DNA from: Larix sibirica
Taxonomy: Eukaryota > Streptophyta > Pinopsida > Pinales > Pinaceae
Reading direction: 5' to 3'
Assembly: GCA_004151065.3 (NCBI GenBank)
Contig: NWUY0300051244.1
Coordinates: forward strand, 1 to 30,139
DNA: 30,139 bases
The notes beneath the pieces were generated by a model. The model was not told where the DNA came from, did not search any database, and worked only from the letters and a program-made list of their open reading frames with translations. The position numbers and the translations under genes were made by a program. Position 1 is the stretch's first letter. Each line of letters begins with the position of its first letter. Below, one piece after another: positions 9,929 through 19,292 of the stretch.

Positions 9929-12570
9929 ATATTTTCTCTATGAATGTATGTGGTTTGGGAGAATAGGCCAAGCAATTTTCCCTTGGATGTTTAATTGAAC
10001 ATGATCATCCATCATTTGTTTTTCTACAAGAGACTATGACCAGTGGTAGTTATGTGATATTAGAACTTAAGAAGTTGATGAAGGGGTGGAACTTTATTAG
10101 TCTTGATTCAATGGGTTTATTGAGGGTTATAGTTATGGATTGGAATTTTGATGTGGTTCTGATTAATACTTTTTCTATTTATGCAGGTCTATGTATTGAA
10201 TTTACTTGCAAAGAATCAAGTTTTACTATTTCAGTTCTCGATGTTTATGGCCCTTATGAGGGGTGGGTCCAGTTATAGGATTGGATCTCTTCCAACAATT
10301 TTCTAATGGTAAAAAATTTAATAATAGGAGGTGATATGAATCTTACAGTATCCAGTAGGGAGGTTTGGAGTGACACAACCAATATTGATATGCTAGCAAA
10401 ATATTCACACATTATTTGAAACAGTTGGTTAGGTTGACATTGAGCCTCTTAAGGGTAGCTCTACTTGGTCTAGTAACATAAGTGGCAGTAGTGATGTGGC
10501 AAATCATTTGGATTGTTTCCTTGTATATGACTCTCTTATTCAAAATTTGAACATTTTTCAATCCTATGTATGAAGTATATGATTTTCAAACCATTTTTCA
10601 ATTTATTTAGAATTTGGTTTTTGTGATTCAAAACCATGAGCTCCTTGTAAGTATAATCCCAGTTGGTTAGTCAGTGAGGAATTTCAAGATCCTTTTAAGG
10701 ATAATTGGTGTAATTATTATCTTGATCTTGAAATTTTGGCATGTGATGAGTTTCCTTTTTCTCTAAAGAAAGTCAAATTGAAAGTGGTTGTTTCGGCATG
10801 GGAAAGATTAAAGAATAAAGACTTAAAATTGATAGAGTTGGAATAGTCTTTGGAATGGTTATATTTGGTCAATGGTGAATGGGTAGTCAATTAGGAGACA
10901 CTTATGAAAATGAATAATCGTGAATATGAAAGGTTCAAATTATTGCTTGATTAGGATAAGGATTGGTGCTTTAAGAGTTGAGATACATGGCTTGCAGTAG
11001 GTGACTGGAACACTATTGTTTTCTAGAATTATGCGAACCTTGGAAAGAGTTTTAATACAATTTGGAAGATGGTTGGTAATCTATGGTGAGGGGATTCATG
11101 GATTTAGAAAAAATAGGTACCAAACACTCTAAAGGCGTATATGAGGATCTGACTACCACTATCCTAGATGAGATTATGAAGGTGCTGTCTTTCTTCCTAG
11201 ATTGATAAATAATGAAGATAATGAACGGATCTCTATGACAATCCTAATGGAAGAGGTGGCTACTTTGTTAAATTCTTTCAAAAAAATACAAGAGTACGGA
11301 CCTTGATGGGTGTACAGTGGATTTCTTCCTTCATTTTATTGATCTGGAAGGGATGATTTGCTTAGGGTGGTTGAGGAGATTCAACAAACTAGAAAGGTCT
11401 TGGTGAATATTAACACCACCTTCATTTACCTCATTCATACAGAGGATAATCCTGGGTCATTTAAGGGTTTTCATCCTATTTCATTATGTAATTGCTTGTA
11501 TAAAATTGTCTCAAAGGTGATGGTGAGTAGAGTGAATCCTTTAATCTTTATTGGTATCTTGGAGGAACAATTTGGGTTCCTTGCAAACCATCAAATTCAT
11601 GAAGCCATTGGGTGTTCCTAGGAAGGTATTCACTCTATCAACTTGACATCTGACCTAGTTGTTGTTGTCAAACTCAACCTTTCTAAATCCCATGGTAGAG
11701 TATCATGGCTCTATCTCAAGTTATGTCTAATCCAAATTGGTTTCTCTCTTAATGTGGTTAAGTGGATTATCGCTTGTGTTACTTCAATATATTTTGTAGT
11801 ACTTATTAATGGGGTGGATTTTTCTTTTATTAGGTCATTGAGAGAGCTAAGGCAAGGTTGTCTTCTTTTTCCATATGTGTTTCTCCTGGTGGAAAAAAGG
11901 TTTAGTGGAGATTTGAAGGATGCCCATAGGAGAGGTGTGGTAAAGGGTATTATATAGGGGATTAAGATAAGTTAAACCACTTGTTGTTTGTCAACGATGT
12001 TTTTCTATTATGATTTGGTTCAAATAATGAGTTAAATGATTTTCGAAGATACTTGAACTTTATTCTAAGGTGACAGGGATGATGTATAATGTGACTAAGC
12101 CAACATTTTATCCTTATAATGTGGAGGCAGATTTGATGGTTGGCATTGAGATGTTTATGCCTTTTCATGTTTAAGACTTCAATGTTGGATTTAAATACTT
12201 AGGCTATTATCTAAAACCCATCTCTTATCTAAAACATGACTAGCTTTGGATAATTGGAAAGGTGGATAAATGGATCATGCATTGGTGCAACAAATGGATT
12301 TCTTGGGGTGGTCATTTGGTGATAAATAAGGAAGTGATTGAAACCATTCTAGTCTTCTTGCACATTTTGACTCACATCCCTAAAGGAAATTTGGAGAATA
12401 TTCACAAATTCTATTTCAATTTTCTATAGTAGGGACATACTGAGTATAAGGGATTCCACTAGGTTGGCAGCAGAAAGAGAAGAGAAAAATCCTTGTGGAA
12501 TATTATCTCTTAACAGAGTTTTCAGAGGAAATTGTTGATTCATAAGCATATTGCACTCAGTTTTTGGATG
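9925..12570 (+). pseudogene. LINE B ORF2 (endonuclease/reverse transcriptase) pseudogene
   Basis: The ATG at 9925 overlaps the ORF1 TGA. Endonuclease motifs are NVCGLGE, FLQET (about 10020) and IGGDMNLTV (about 10324-10350). RT motifs are SFKGFHPISLCNCLYKIVSK (about 11460-11520), QFGFLANHQIHEAIG, VVKLNLSKSHGRVSWLYLKL (11670-11730) and LRELRQGCLLFPYVFLL (11845-11890). In VKLNLSKSHGRV the catalytic Asp is Asn; HLLFVNDVFLL (about 11980) has one YxDD Asp changed to Asn. After RT, WCNKWISWGGHLVINKEVIE (12285-12345) and HIPKGNLENI match the conserved plant LINE segment preceding the C-terminal region. Two 11-kb-range open pieces (11358-11621, 11643-11957) survive; stops and frameshifts separate the rest. 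Confidence 0.88.
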
Positions 12571-13325
12571 CACTGTTGGAATCGATTTAATATTGAGAGG
12601 GGGGGTCAATCAGTATTAGCACGGCTAATAGCAGTTTTTACCTTCTTTAACATATTATTCGTCACATAACTTTAATCTTTAGTTATGAATCCAATAAATA
12701 AATCATTCATCCATACATGCACTAAGACAAAGAACATGTAACACACAAGATTTTAACGTGGAGACCCAAACTAGAGAAAACCATGGAAGGCTTCATTTAT
12801 GGTGGAAAAATAATACATTGAAGGAAGCACCAAATTCCTATCTTTACCAGCACCAACTAGAAGGAGGCACCAACCCCCTGGTTTTACAGGGATCGACCTG
12901 AAGGAAGCTTCCACTCCGTGTGTTTTCTCTAGCACCAACTGGAAGGAGGAATTGACCCCATGTCTTATTTGTTTTACAGGACCCAACCTGAAGGAAGTTC
13001 CAAATCCCTGCCTCCTTACCCCGTCTGAGGACCCTGATGTCCAACTCTGCGCACTCTTCTGATCTTATGCTGATGATTTTGCTACGCACCGTCTTTGTAT
13101 GCAGTCTATACTCTGTCACTACACTGCATACATCACTTGACTTCTCATTCCTCTCAAATCACACTTCTGATGATTACATACTTTATGTACTGTGTACTCA
13201 CTAAAACTGCAGTCTACATCTCTTGTTATCTTCAACGTTCTATTCTGCGTGACTGCAATAGACAACTGATATTGTTCTTTCAATTGATAGTTTGTTGTTT
13301 TGAAATGAAGCACTAGTAACAGANA
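12571..13325. repeat. Unclassified interspersed repeat between LINE B and LINE C
   Basis: It starts TGTTGGAATCG followed by GAGAGGGGGGGTCAATCAG, then a purine/pyrimidine mosaic with ACACAAGATTTTAACGTGG near 12745. I recognise this only as the style of a common plant repeat (G-run start, then an AACGTGG motif); I cannot name the family. It contains the five-unit tandem array at 12820-13020. The right edge is placed where LINE C homology begins. A near-match AGCAC/TGCAC flanks it (about 12566 and 13308), but the two flanks belong to different LINEs, so simple insertion is not proven. Confidence 0.55.
12820..13020. repeat. Imperfect tandem array, five units of 40-48 bp
   Basis: Units begin GAAGGA(A/G)G at 12820, 12860, 12900, 12942 and 12990 (spacings 40, 40, 42 and 48). 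Each continues with a CC-rich stretch, a TTTAC/TTCTC tract and a CACCAACT/ACCCAACCT end. Both strands are open for much of it (for example minus 12844-13119), giving a repetitive peptide, but I see no sign of real coding. Confidence 0.85.
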
Positions 13326-15140
13326 TTTTAAGGAGAAAAGAATGCTTGACACGGTCAAATGCATTGGCCATATCAAGCTTGATTAACATACCTTTTTCCT
13401 TTCAGGATTTGCTTGAATGTATTACTTCTTGTACGAGGATGACGTTGTCGAGTATTTGCCTCCCTTTCAGGAGGCCACCTTGGTTGTTCGAGATAATTCT
13501 ATTAAGTAAAGGTTTCATCTGATTTGCAAGCATTTTGGAGATAATTTTATAGGATGAGTTGCATAGTGATATCGGTCTAAATCTGCTGAAGGAGTTGGGG
13601 TTGGTTTTCTTTGGGATGAGGGTTAGGAAAGTGTTGTTCGTATATCCACCAATTTTTTCCTTAGAGTGGAAGTTCCTTATCAATCTCATGAAGTCTTTTT
13701 TGATATATTTCCAACAAGCTTTGTAAGAGTGCATAGAGAAACCATGAAGACCTGGTGCTTTATCAGATTCAAAGGAGAGGATAGTGTTGAATACCTCTTT
13801 CTCAGCGAAAGGTTTGTGGATGATGAAGTTATCCTCCTGCGTAATGCTCTGAGGCATGTGCTCCAAAAGTGTCAGTTCGTCGTGACCTTCAGTGTTTCCA
13901 TATTCAGTGAATAGATTGGAGAAGTGAATGAGTGCTACGTTTTTTATATTCGTATTTCCAGAAACTAGCAAGCCATTCTTTGTTTTAATTTAAGCAATAT
14001 GATTGGCGGACTGTCCGAATTTGAATTGTTTATGGAAATAATTGGTGTTCTTGTCACCTCCTTTGAGTCAAATGCTCCTTAACTTCAACCTCTAGTATTC
14101 CTCTTTAGCTCGAAAAGCATGATAGATGTTGGATTGTTGTGTTGCTTCTTCGTGCAGGGTGGATGCTTCGACATGTTGAGCTTCCATTGCGAATTGAAGG
14201 TTTTCAAGAGCACCCACGACAGTCTTCCTGGGATTTGTGGGTTTTGTGCACTTGGATTTGGCCCATTTATTGAGGGAATGTTTGGTATTTTTTAACTTAT
14301 GTTCCCATACGTAGCAGGGGGATCTAGAAATGGGGATTCTCCATGCATCTTCCAGGGTGTCCCAAAAGCTGGCTTGTTCGAGCCATTGGGGGCTGAACCT
14401 GAAGGGGATATGGCCGAGGTCCTCATTGTCAAGAAAGTGGAGTTGAATAGGTTTATGATCTGAGGCTAGATTGGCAAGGATGTTGGAGGAGATGGTATGG
14501 AAATTAGAAAACAAGCTGCTGTGGACGAGGAATCTGTCTAATCTGGCCATGATATTTCCCTTGCCAAGACGCTTATTCGACCAAGTGAATTTCCCTTTTT
14601 TGGGCTTGATGTCGATGAGGTCCCATGTATGAAATAGGGATCAACCTAAGGTTTGAAGTAGTCATTTCCAGAGAGGCCACCTTTCTTTTCATATTTGGAA
14701 AGGGTGATGTTCATATCACCGGCGAGTATGATGTTCTGAGGATCACAAGCCTCCAGGAAACCTTCAAGTAGACTCCAACAATCTTTTTGCTTAGAGTGTA
14801 GATTGGGAACGTACACGTTGAAGAGAGCGATGTGCTTGTTTCTTTGAAGGTGGGCGAGCTTAGTGTAAATCCACTATTGAATAGCAAAGGAATTGTGGAG
14901 ATGGAATGCTTCGAAAGACCATAAGGTTGCTAGTTCGCCAGAAGCTCCTCTGGCATTGACTACATAACCTGCAATTTTCTTCCATTTTTCTTTTCCAATA
15001 ACTAAAACTGTGTTATCATAGATTTTTGTCTCTTGGAGCAATAAGAGATCGGGCATGTCGATTCTTTGAAGGTATTTTACTGCTTCAATCTTGAAGGGAT
15101 TTCCTAAACCTCTGCAATTCCAAGAGACCAGCTTCATCAT
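13326..15140 (-). pseudogene. LINE C ORF2 (endonuclease/RT), 3'-truncated
   Basis: The start MMKLVSWNCRGLG at 15140 is the canonical endonuclease opening. LLLLQETKIYD, LAGDMNITLS (about 14720), MARLDRFL (14550) and SDHKPIQL (about 14460) mark a nearly complete APE-type nuclease with its Glu, Asp/Asn and His residues kept. The RT follows with LIPKKTNPNSFSRFRPISLC, QGGLLKGRQILDN and KLDMANAFDRV (about 13380-13340, motif A with Asp kept). Damage is light: a TAG near 14873, one frameshift near 14655 followed by a TGA, then one frame to 13402 with stops at 14092-14094 (TAG), 14068-14070 (TGA) and 13990-13992 (TAA). Sequence after motif A, including YxDD, is absent. Confidence 0.9.
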
Positions 15141-16818
15141 TTGGGGATGTAGATGGAGGAGGGTGTTCCTCCTGCTGGATATCCATATTTCTTTCCTACT
15201 GTCCTGGTTCTAGTATTTCTGCTGAAGGCCATATCTATCGTGGCTTGGGATCCTTGGATTTTCTCACGCTCAGCTTCTTCTTCCCTTAATTCTTTGATAG
15301 ATTTCTGTCCTGGATTTTTGGAATATTTATCGATGGGTTCTTCCGAGGAAAAGGGGGAGGTGGGGGGTCTCACTTTAGTGATTTCGGCATAAGAGGGAGC
15401 TTCTTTCATCAAGTCTAATCTGTTGGGGCTGGGGGTATTCTGAGACGGGGGATTCTTTGGAATTTCATGGGCAAGGGGAATTGCTTGTGAGTCTTGTTGT
15501 TTGCATATTTATCCTTCTTCTTCAGCCTCAGGGATGTCATGGATNNNNNNNNNNNNNNNNNNNNNNNNNNNNNNNNNNNNNNNNNNNNNNNNNNNNNNNN
15601 NNNNNNNNNNNNNNNNNNNNNNNNNNNNNNNNNNNNNNNNNNNNNNNNNNNNNNNNNNNNNNNNNNNNNNNNNNNNNNNNNNNNNNNNNNNNNNNNNNNN
15701 NNNNNNNNNNNNNNNNNNNNNNNNNNNNNNNNNNNNNNNNNNNNNNNNNNNNNNNNNNNNNNNNNNNNNNNNNNNNNNNNNNNNNNNNNNNNNNNNNNNN
15801 NNNNNNNNNNNNNNNNNNNNNNNNNNNNNNNNNNNNNNNNNNNNNNNNNNNNNNNNNNNNNNNNNNNNNNNNNNNNNNNNNNNNNNNNNNNNNNNNNNNN
15901 NNNNNNNNNNNNNNNNNNNNNNNNNNNNNNNNNNNNNNNNNNNNNNNNNNNNNNNNNNNNNNNNNNNNNNNNNNNNNNNNNNNNNNNNNNNNNNNNNNNN
16001 NNNNNNNNNNNNNNNNNNNNNNNNNNNNNNNNNNNNNNNNNNNNNNNNNNNNNNNNNNNNNNNNNNNNNNNNNNNNNNNNNNNNNNNNNNNNNNNNNNNN
16101 NNNNNNNNNNNNNNNNNNNNNNNNNNNNNNNNNNNNNNNNNNNNNNNNNNNNNNNNNNNNNNNNNNNNNNNNNNNNNNNNNNNNNNNNNNNNNNNNNNNN
16201 NNNNNNNNNNNNNNNNNNNNNNNNNNNNNNNNNNNNNNNNNNNNNNNNNNNNNNNNNNNNNNNNNNNNNNNNNNNNNNNNNNNNNNNNNNNNNNNNNNNN
16301 NNNNNNNNNNNNNNNNNNNNNNNNNNNNNNNNNNNNNNNNNNNNNNNNNNNNNNNNNNNNNNNNNNNNNNNNNNNNNNNNNNNNNNNNNNNNNNNNNNNN
16401 NNNNNNNNNNNNNNNNNNNNNNNNNNNNNNNNNNNNNNNNNNNNNNNNNCCATGAAGTAGGGTCCGTTCCTGAAGATGAGTTCGCGGTCCTGTTTGCATT
16501 CGAATACGAAGGCAAAGAATCCTTTACCCAGTAAGAAGGATTTAACGTCTTCCATGATCAAGGGTTTCCATTTTTTCTGAACCCACGATTCAGTGGACTT
16601 CAGGGAAGGCCATAAGCCTATAAACTGGCCGATCAAAGCACGCTCCGACAAATTAAGGGTTGTCTTGTAGGGAAAATCTACCGGCAGCGCAACTGTCGGG
16701 ATTTCGTCGAGTTTCTTCATGAAATTTTGTTGAGTGGAAGAGAGAGATTCTTGCCATTAGAGGCCAAAAGTTTCAAAAAGCTGGCCAGGTCGGGGGGGCT
16801 ATCTGCTCCCGAAGCCAT
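15137..16818 (-). pseudogene. LINE C ORF1 (DUF4283-type), with gap
   Basis: The ATG at 16818-16816 opens MASGADSPPDLASFLKLLAS. A frameshift near 16730 shifts the frame into the long open part from 16720. The DUF4283 core reads LIGQFIGLWPSLKSTESWV, then FLLGKGFFAFVFECKQDREL and IFRNGPYFM, up to the N run at 16449. After the gap, a piece with basic residues ends in TGA at 15415-15417. The last 91 codons (15412-15137, EEEAEREK-rich, ending SSIYIPK) lead to the TGA at 15137-15139. The zinc knuckle expected in this family would fall in the gap. Whether the protein was whole at insertion cannot be judged. Confidence 0.82.
15545..16449. other. Assembly gap (905 N)
   Basis: This is a run of N inside LINE C ORF1. 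All open frames that cross it are artefacts of N being read as open. Single ambiguous bases also occur at 13324 and 18038. Confidence 0.99.
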
Positions 16819-17078
16819 TGGAGGCAAAGGGAGGAATCCCAATGAGAGGGGCAATGGGGCAGACAGGGAGGGAGAAAGAGGAGGAAAATGATGGGGGAAT
16901 CCTTCAAGGCTGGATGGAGATCAACTCAGTTAGAAGGACAAGCGATTGGAGGAAGGGAGAGGAGTCAGGAGGTCTAGGGGCATGCGACCAGGAGGGCCAA
17001 GAAGCAGAGTGGAGCAACAACTCGAGGGCGAGCAACGAGATTGACCAACTGATTGCTGTAATCCTTGGCAGGGACTAA
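16819..17078 (-). other. 5' UTR and probable internal promoter region of LINE C
   Basis: This is a GC-rich, C/T-rich (on the minus strand) leader upstream of the ORF1 ATG. LINEs carry their promoter in this region; no specific box is recognised. The 86-codon plus-strand frame at 16818-17078 is its antisense shadow. GGGACTAAT at 17071-17079 recurs at 17099-17107. Confidence 0.6.
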
Positions 17079-17079
17079 T

Positions 17080-17526
17080 CAAATATGTTACTTATGTTGG
17101 GACTAATTTTTATATATTTATCATGATAAGAAATAAATGCTATTTCATTGATTGACTTATACTAAAAAATATTAATAAGAAAATCTAATGTAACTAATAT
17201 TGCTTTTAAACTTTAAAATAAAATTTCTTAAAACTAAGATTAAAGTAGGTAGAATTAAGGATGAGTATAAGTTAATAAAAGTTTAAAATTTGACAATGTG
17301 TAGTTACTATCTCGTTATTGGCTCTTACATCTTTCAATTGAGTCAATAATTTTGATAATTGAAAGTTCACTAGAGGCTATGTTTTTAATCTTAGTTTCAA
17401 ACTTTTTAAACAAATGCCCTTTCTTTTTATTCTACATACAAAAAGTATTAAGCAATTGTTCATGCAAGTTAAGAAGTTCTTTCGCTTAGACAAATCCTTT
17501 CAAAGGTTGTATTTCAATATATACAT
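17080..17526. other. AT-rich DNA, probably flank or decayed copia interior
   Basis: No motif is recognised. Because a copia RNase H fragment follows directly on +, this stretch may be its degraded upstream part, but I cannot show it. Confidence 0.4.
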
Positions 17527-17744
17527 CCAACCATAGTTTAGTGTGACAGAGCGTCATTTAATTGGCCAAAAAAATCAACTCAACATTAGTGCAACAAAAA
17601 AATTGTCCTACACATTATCCTTTGAGTACTCCATTATTGTCTTGGTGATCAAGTGGCTGACATTTTTACGAAACCTCTTATAGAAACCAAGATCTTAAAG
17701 CTTTCATGTATGTTATGGGTTCAAGAAGTTTCCATTAAAGAGTG
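17527..17744 (+). pseudogene. Copia RNase H C-terminal fragment (copia II)
   Basis: A single frame from 17527 reads PTIV*CD (canonical PTIVYCD with TAG for Tyr), then KKSTQH, VLHYCLGDQVADIFTKPLIE and a tail WVQEVSIKE before TGA at 17742-17744. DQVADIFTKPL is a diagnostic motif near the C-terminus of Ty1/copia Pol, just after RNase H. Three in-frame stops show decay. The upstream RT and RNase H body is not recognisable. Confidence 0.85.
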
Positions 17745-17817
17745 ACACACTCTAATGCCTTCTTACTTCTCCTTTTGTAGCTTTTGTAAATCCTTCAATC
17801 TTATGCCAAGTTGTTCT

Positions 17818-17970
17818 TATGGGGGTAAGTTAGGATATTTTCATAAAGGATCTAGGTTAAGATCAACCTAGCATAAAGTGGTTTTAGGTTAAAGTGTGGT
17901 TTTATGTTTTATTAATCTAGAGGTCACAATCATGTCCTACACATGAGTGATCCAATAGTTAAAAAATATT
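17818..17970 (+). repeat. Polypurine tract and partial 3' LTR of copia II
   Basis: ATGGGGGTAAG is followed by GTTAGGATATTTTC (17829), the expected PPT-LTR junction about 85 bp after the Pol stop. TAGGTTAAGATCAACCTA near 17866-17883 is an imperfect palindrome. The LTR end cannot be placed; the sequence runs into the ATT microsatellite. Confidence 0.6.
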
Positions 17971-17978
17971 ATAATAAA

Positions 17979-18005
17979 TATTATTATTATTATTATTATT
18001 ATAAT
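17979..18005. repeat. (TTA)n microsatellite
   Basis: About eight TTA units are flanked by further AT-only sequence. Confidence 0.95.
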
Positions 18006-18249
18006 ATAATGAAAACTAATTGAAATTATATATAAACNGCATTTTAGCCCTCTCTTTTAGCATGAAAAATACATATCTAGTAGTTACATGGAAGCTTAAA
18101 AAAGACTTTTTTGAAGCTCTCTTTATCATAATGAAGAAGGTTTCTTCTCTCACAATCACATGTTCATATTTAGCTCACTTTTTTGAGCTTGTTTGTATGC
18201 ATTTTATCATGCTTAAGCAAGAGCATGCATTTCCAGCCATCACATGTTT
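18006..18249. other. Unrecognised DNA between microsatellite and HMGR fragment
   Basis: An 85-codon frame on + (18020-18277) crosses an ambiguous base and overlaps the pseudogene in a wrong frame. FP and nearby residues around 18228 may be the remains of the preceding HMGR sequence, but the match is too weak to assign. Confidence 0.4.
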
Positions 18250-19292
18250 GCAATATGCCTTCATCGAAGGGTTGTGAATTGGATTAAAGAGCGTTGGGAA
18301 ATCAATAGTGTGTGAGGCAAGGCTGTCATGACCGAGGCTATTGTTAGGAAGGTCTTGAAGACTACTATTCCAACTTAAGAACTTAAGTGGATATGCACTA
18401 GCTGGTGCCATGGGGGGGTTCAATGCCCATGCATACAATATTGTCTCTATTGTATTCATTGCAATCGGCCAAGATCCCACCCAAAACATTTAGAGCTATA
18501 AGTGCATTACAATGATGGATGCTTCCAGTGGTGGCAAGGATCTGAATGCATTAGTCACAATGCCTTGTATTTAGGTAAGAAAATCTCCACTGACTTTTGT
18601 AAGATCATCTCTAAATAGTGTGGGATAAAGAAAAAGCAATTGAGGCCTATTTGACTTCTTGGGTAAATTGAGGAAGATTGCAGAAATAAATTTTAATTAA
18701 ATTTATAAAAGAATCTTAAGGTGGGTAGCTGGATTGTGCTGAAGGTTTGATGTAATCCCTGATTTTGACAAACTAGAATCCCTAATATTGGGCATTTAAA
18801 TTAGAGTTGGTGTCTTTATGACTTATGGGTTGCTTATTACTGGGGAGTACTTGATGGACTAGATTTTTAGTAATCTTGGTCTTTTAAAAATCGAAGTTCG
18901 TGTATTTATGACTTATAGGATTTTATATATGAGGAGGACTTTGATTTGGATATCTAGACCATCTTTTGAGTAGTTAAGAAGGATTAGAGAAAAAATGATT
19001 ACTCCCCCTCAACCTATTCCAACATTGTTCTTACTGTGGGCATATTTGTATCCATTGCTTGTTGGTGGGAACAATAGGAGGAGGAACGCAGTTGGATTCA
19101 CAAGCTGCTTGCTTGAATTTGCTTGGTGTAAAAGGACCAAATTCACAATACCCCATGGAGAATGGTCGGCTCTTGGCCGGGATTCTGGCAGGAGCTGTTT
19201 TGGCTGGTGAGCTATCTCTCATTTTTGCTTTGGCTGCAGGGACGCTAGTGAAGAGCCATATGAATATATTATGTGTATTACATGCATATTAA
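18250..19292 (+). pseudogene. HMGR: HMG-CoA reductase pseudogene, last two exons with intron
   Basis: HMG-CoA reductase makes mevalonate in the cytosolic isoprenoid pathway, anchored in the ER membrane. The upstream exon (18250-18574) reads VVNWIKE, then [55 protein letters not shown] and CITMMDASSGGKDLNALVTM. The last exon (19065-19262) reads [36 protein letters not shown] and [11 protein letters not shown]. The NADPH-site GTIGGGT, the GQDP Asp and the catalytic SHM His are kept. The DKK segment with the catalytic Lys reads HRR. Damage: a 1-base insertion near 18294, a 1-base loss near 18320, a larger deletion near 18375, and TAGs at 18491-18493 and 18572-18574. The donor GTAAGA (18575) is intact, but the acceptor before 19065 reads TG instead of AG. 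The tail diverges after SHM. The N-terminal membrane part and the rest of the catalytic domain are absent. The retained 490-bp intron argues for a DNA-level copy rather than a retrocopy. Confidence 0.9.

Larger units (their letters stand above)
8525..12570 (+). mobile_element. LINE B, decayed L1-type non-LTR retrotransposon
   Basis: It is a second DUF4283/zinc-knuckle LINE in the same orientation as LINE A but of a different subfamily (ORF1 carries YYLELKPWHPLF, ORF2 carries GGDMNLTV). It includes ORF1, an ATGA junction, endonuclease, RT and the region after RT. It stops abruptly at 12570, where an unrelated repeat begins. No poly(A) or 3' UTR is seen. Confidence 0.88.
13326..17078 (-). mobile_element. 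LINE C, least decayed L1-type LINE, 3'-truncated, with assembly gap
   Basis: It lies on the minus strand in the order 5' UTR (17078-16819), ORF1 (16818-15137) and ORF2 (15140-13326). It is markedly more GC-rich than its surroundings and has long open stretches, so it inserted more recently than LINES A and B. The 5' boundary near 17078 coincides with a sharp switch to AT-rich DNA. It ends inside RT motif A, where the repeat at 12571-13325 begins, so the 3' part is missing. A 905-base run of N interrupts ORF1. A single N lies at 13324 just outside. Confidence 0.9.

Noticed and set aside
12820-13020. Tandem array considered as CRISPR
   Set aside because: The units are contiguous and diverged, without identical repeats and unique spacers, and the DNA is plant nuclear.
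12844-13376. Open frames on both strands of the unclassified repeat
   Set aside because: They follow the tandem units and have no domain. One crosses an ambiguous base and runs into LINE C in the wrong frame.
15415-16720. Long open frames of 319-403 codons in several frames
   Set aside because: They are open only because the 905 N bases are read through. Only the DUF4283 part before the gap and the ORF1 tail after it are real.
16818-17078. 86-codon plus-strand open frame rich in Glu/Gly
   Set aside because: It is the antisense of the GC-rich LINE C 5' UTR; the base composition alone keeps it open.
18175-18489. 104-codon minus-strand open frame
   Set aside because: It is the antisense shadow of the HMG-CoA reductase exon, whose sense strand gives clear family motifs.
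19031-19292. Possibility that the last HMGR exon is a functional small gene
   Set aside because: It has no start codon context and no splice acceptor, and the preceding exon is broken by stops and frameshifts.
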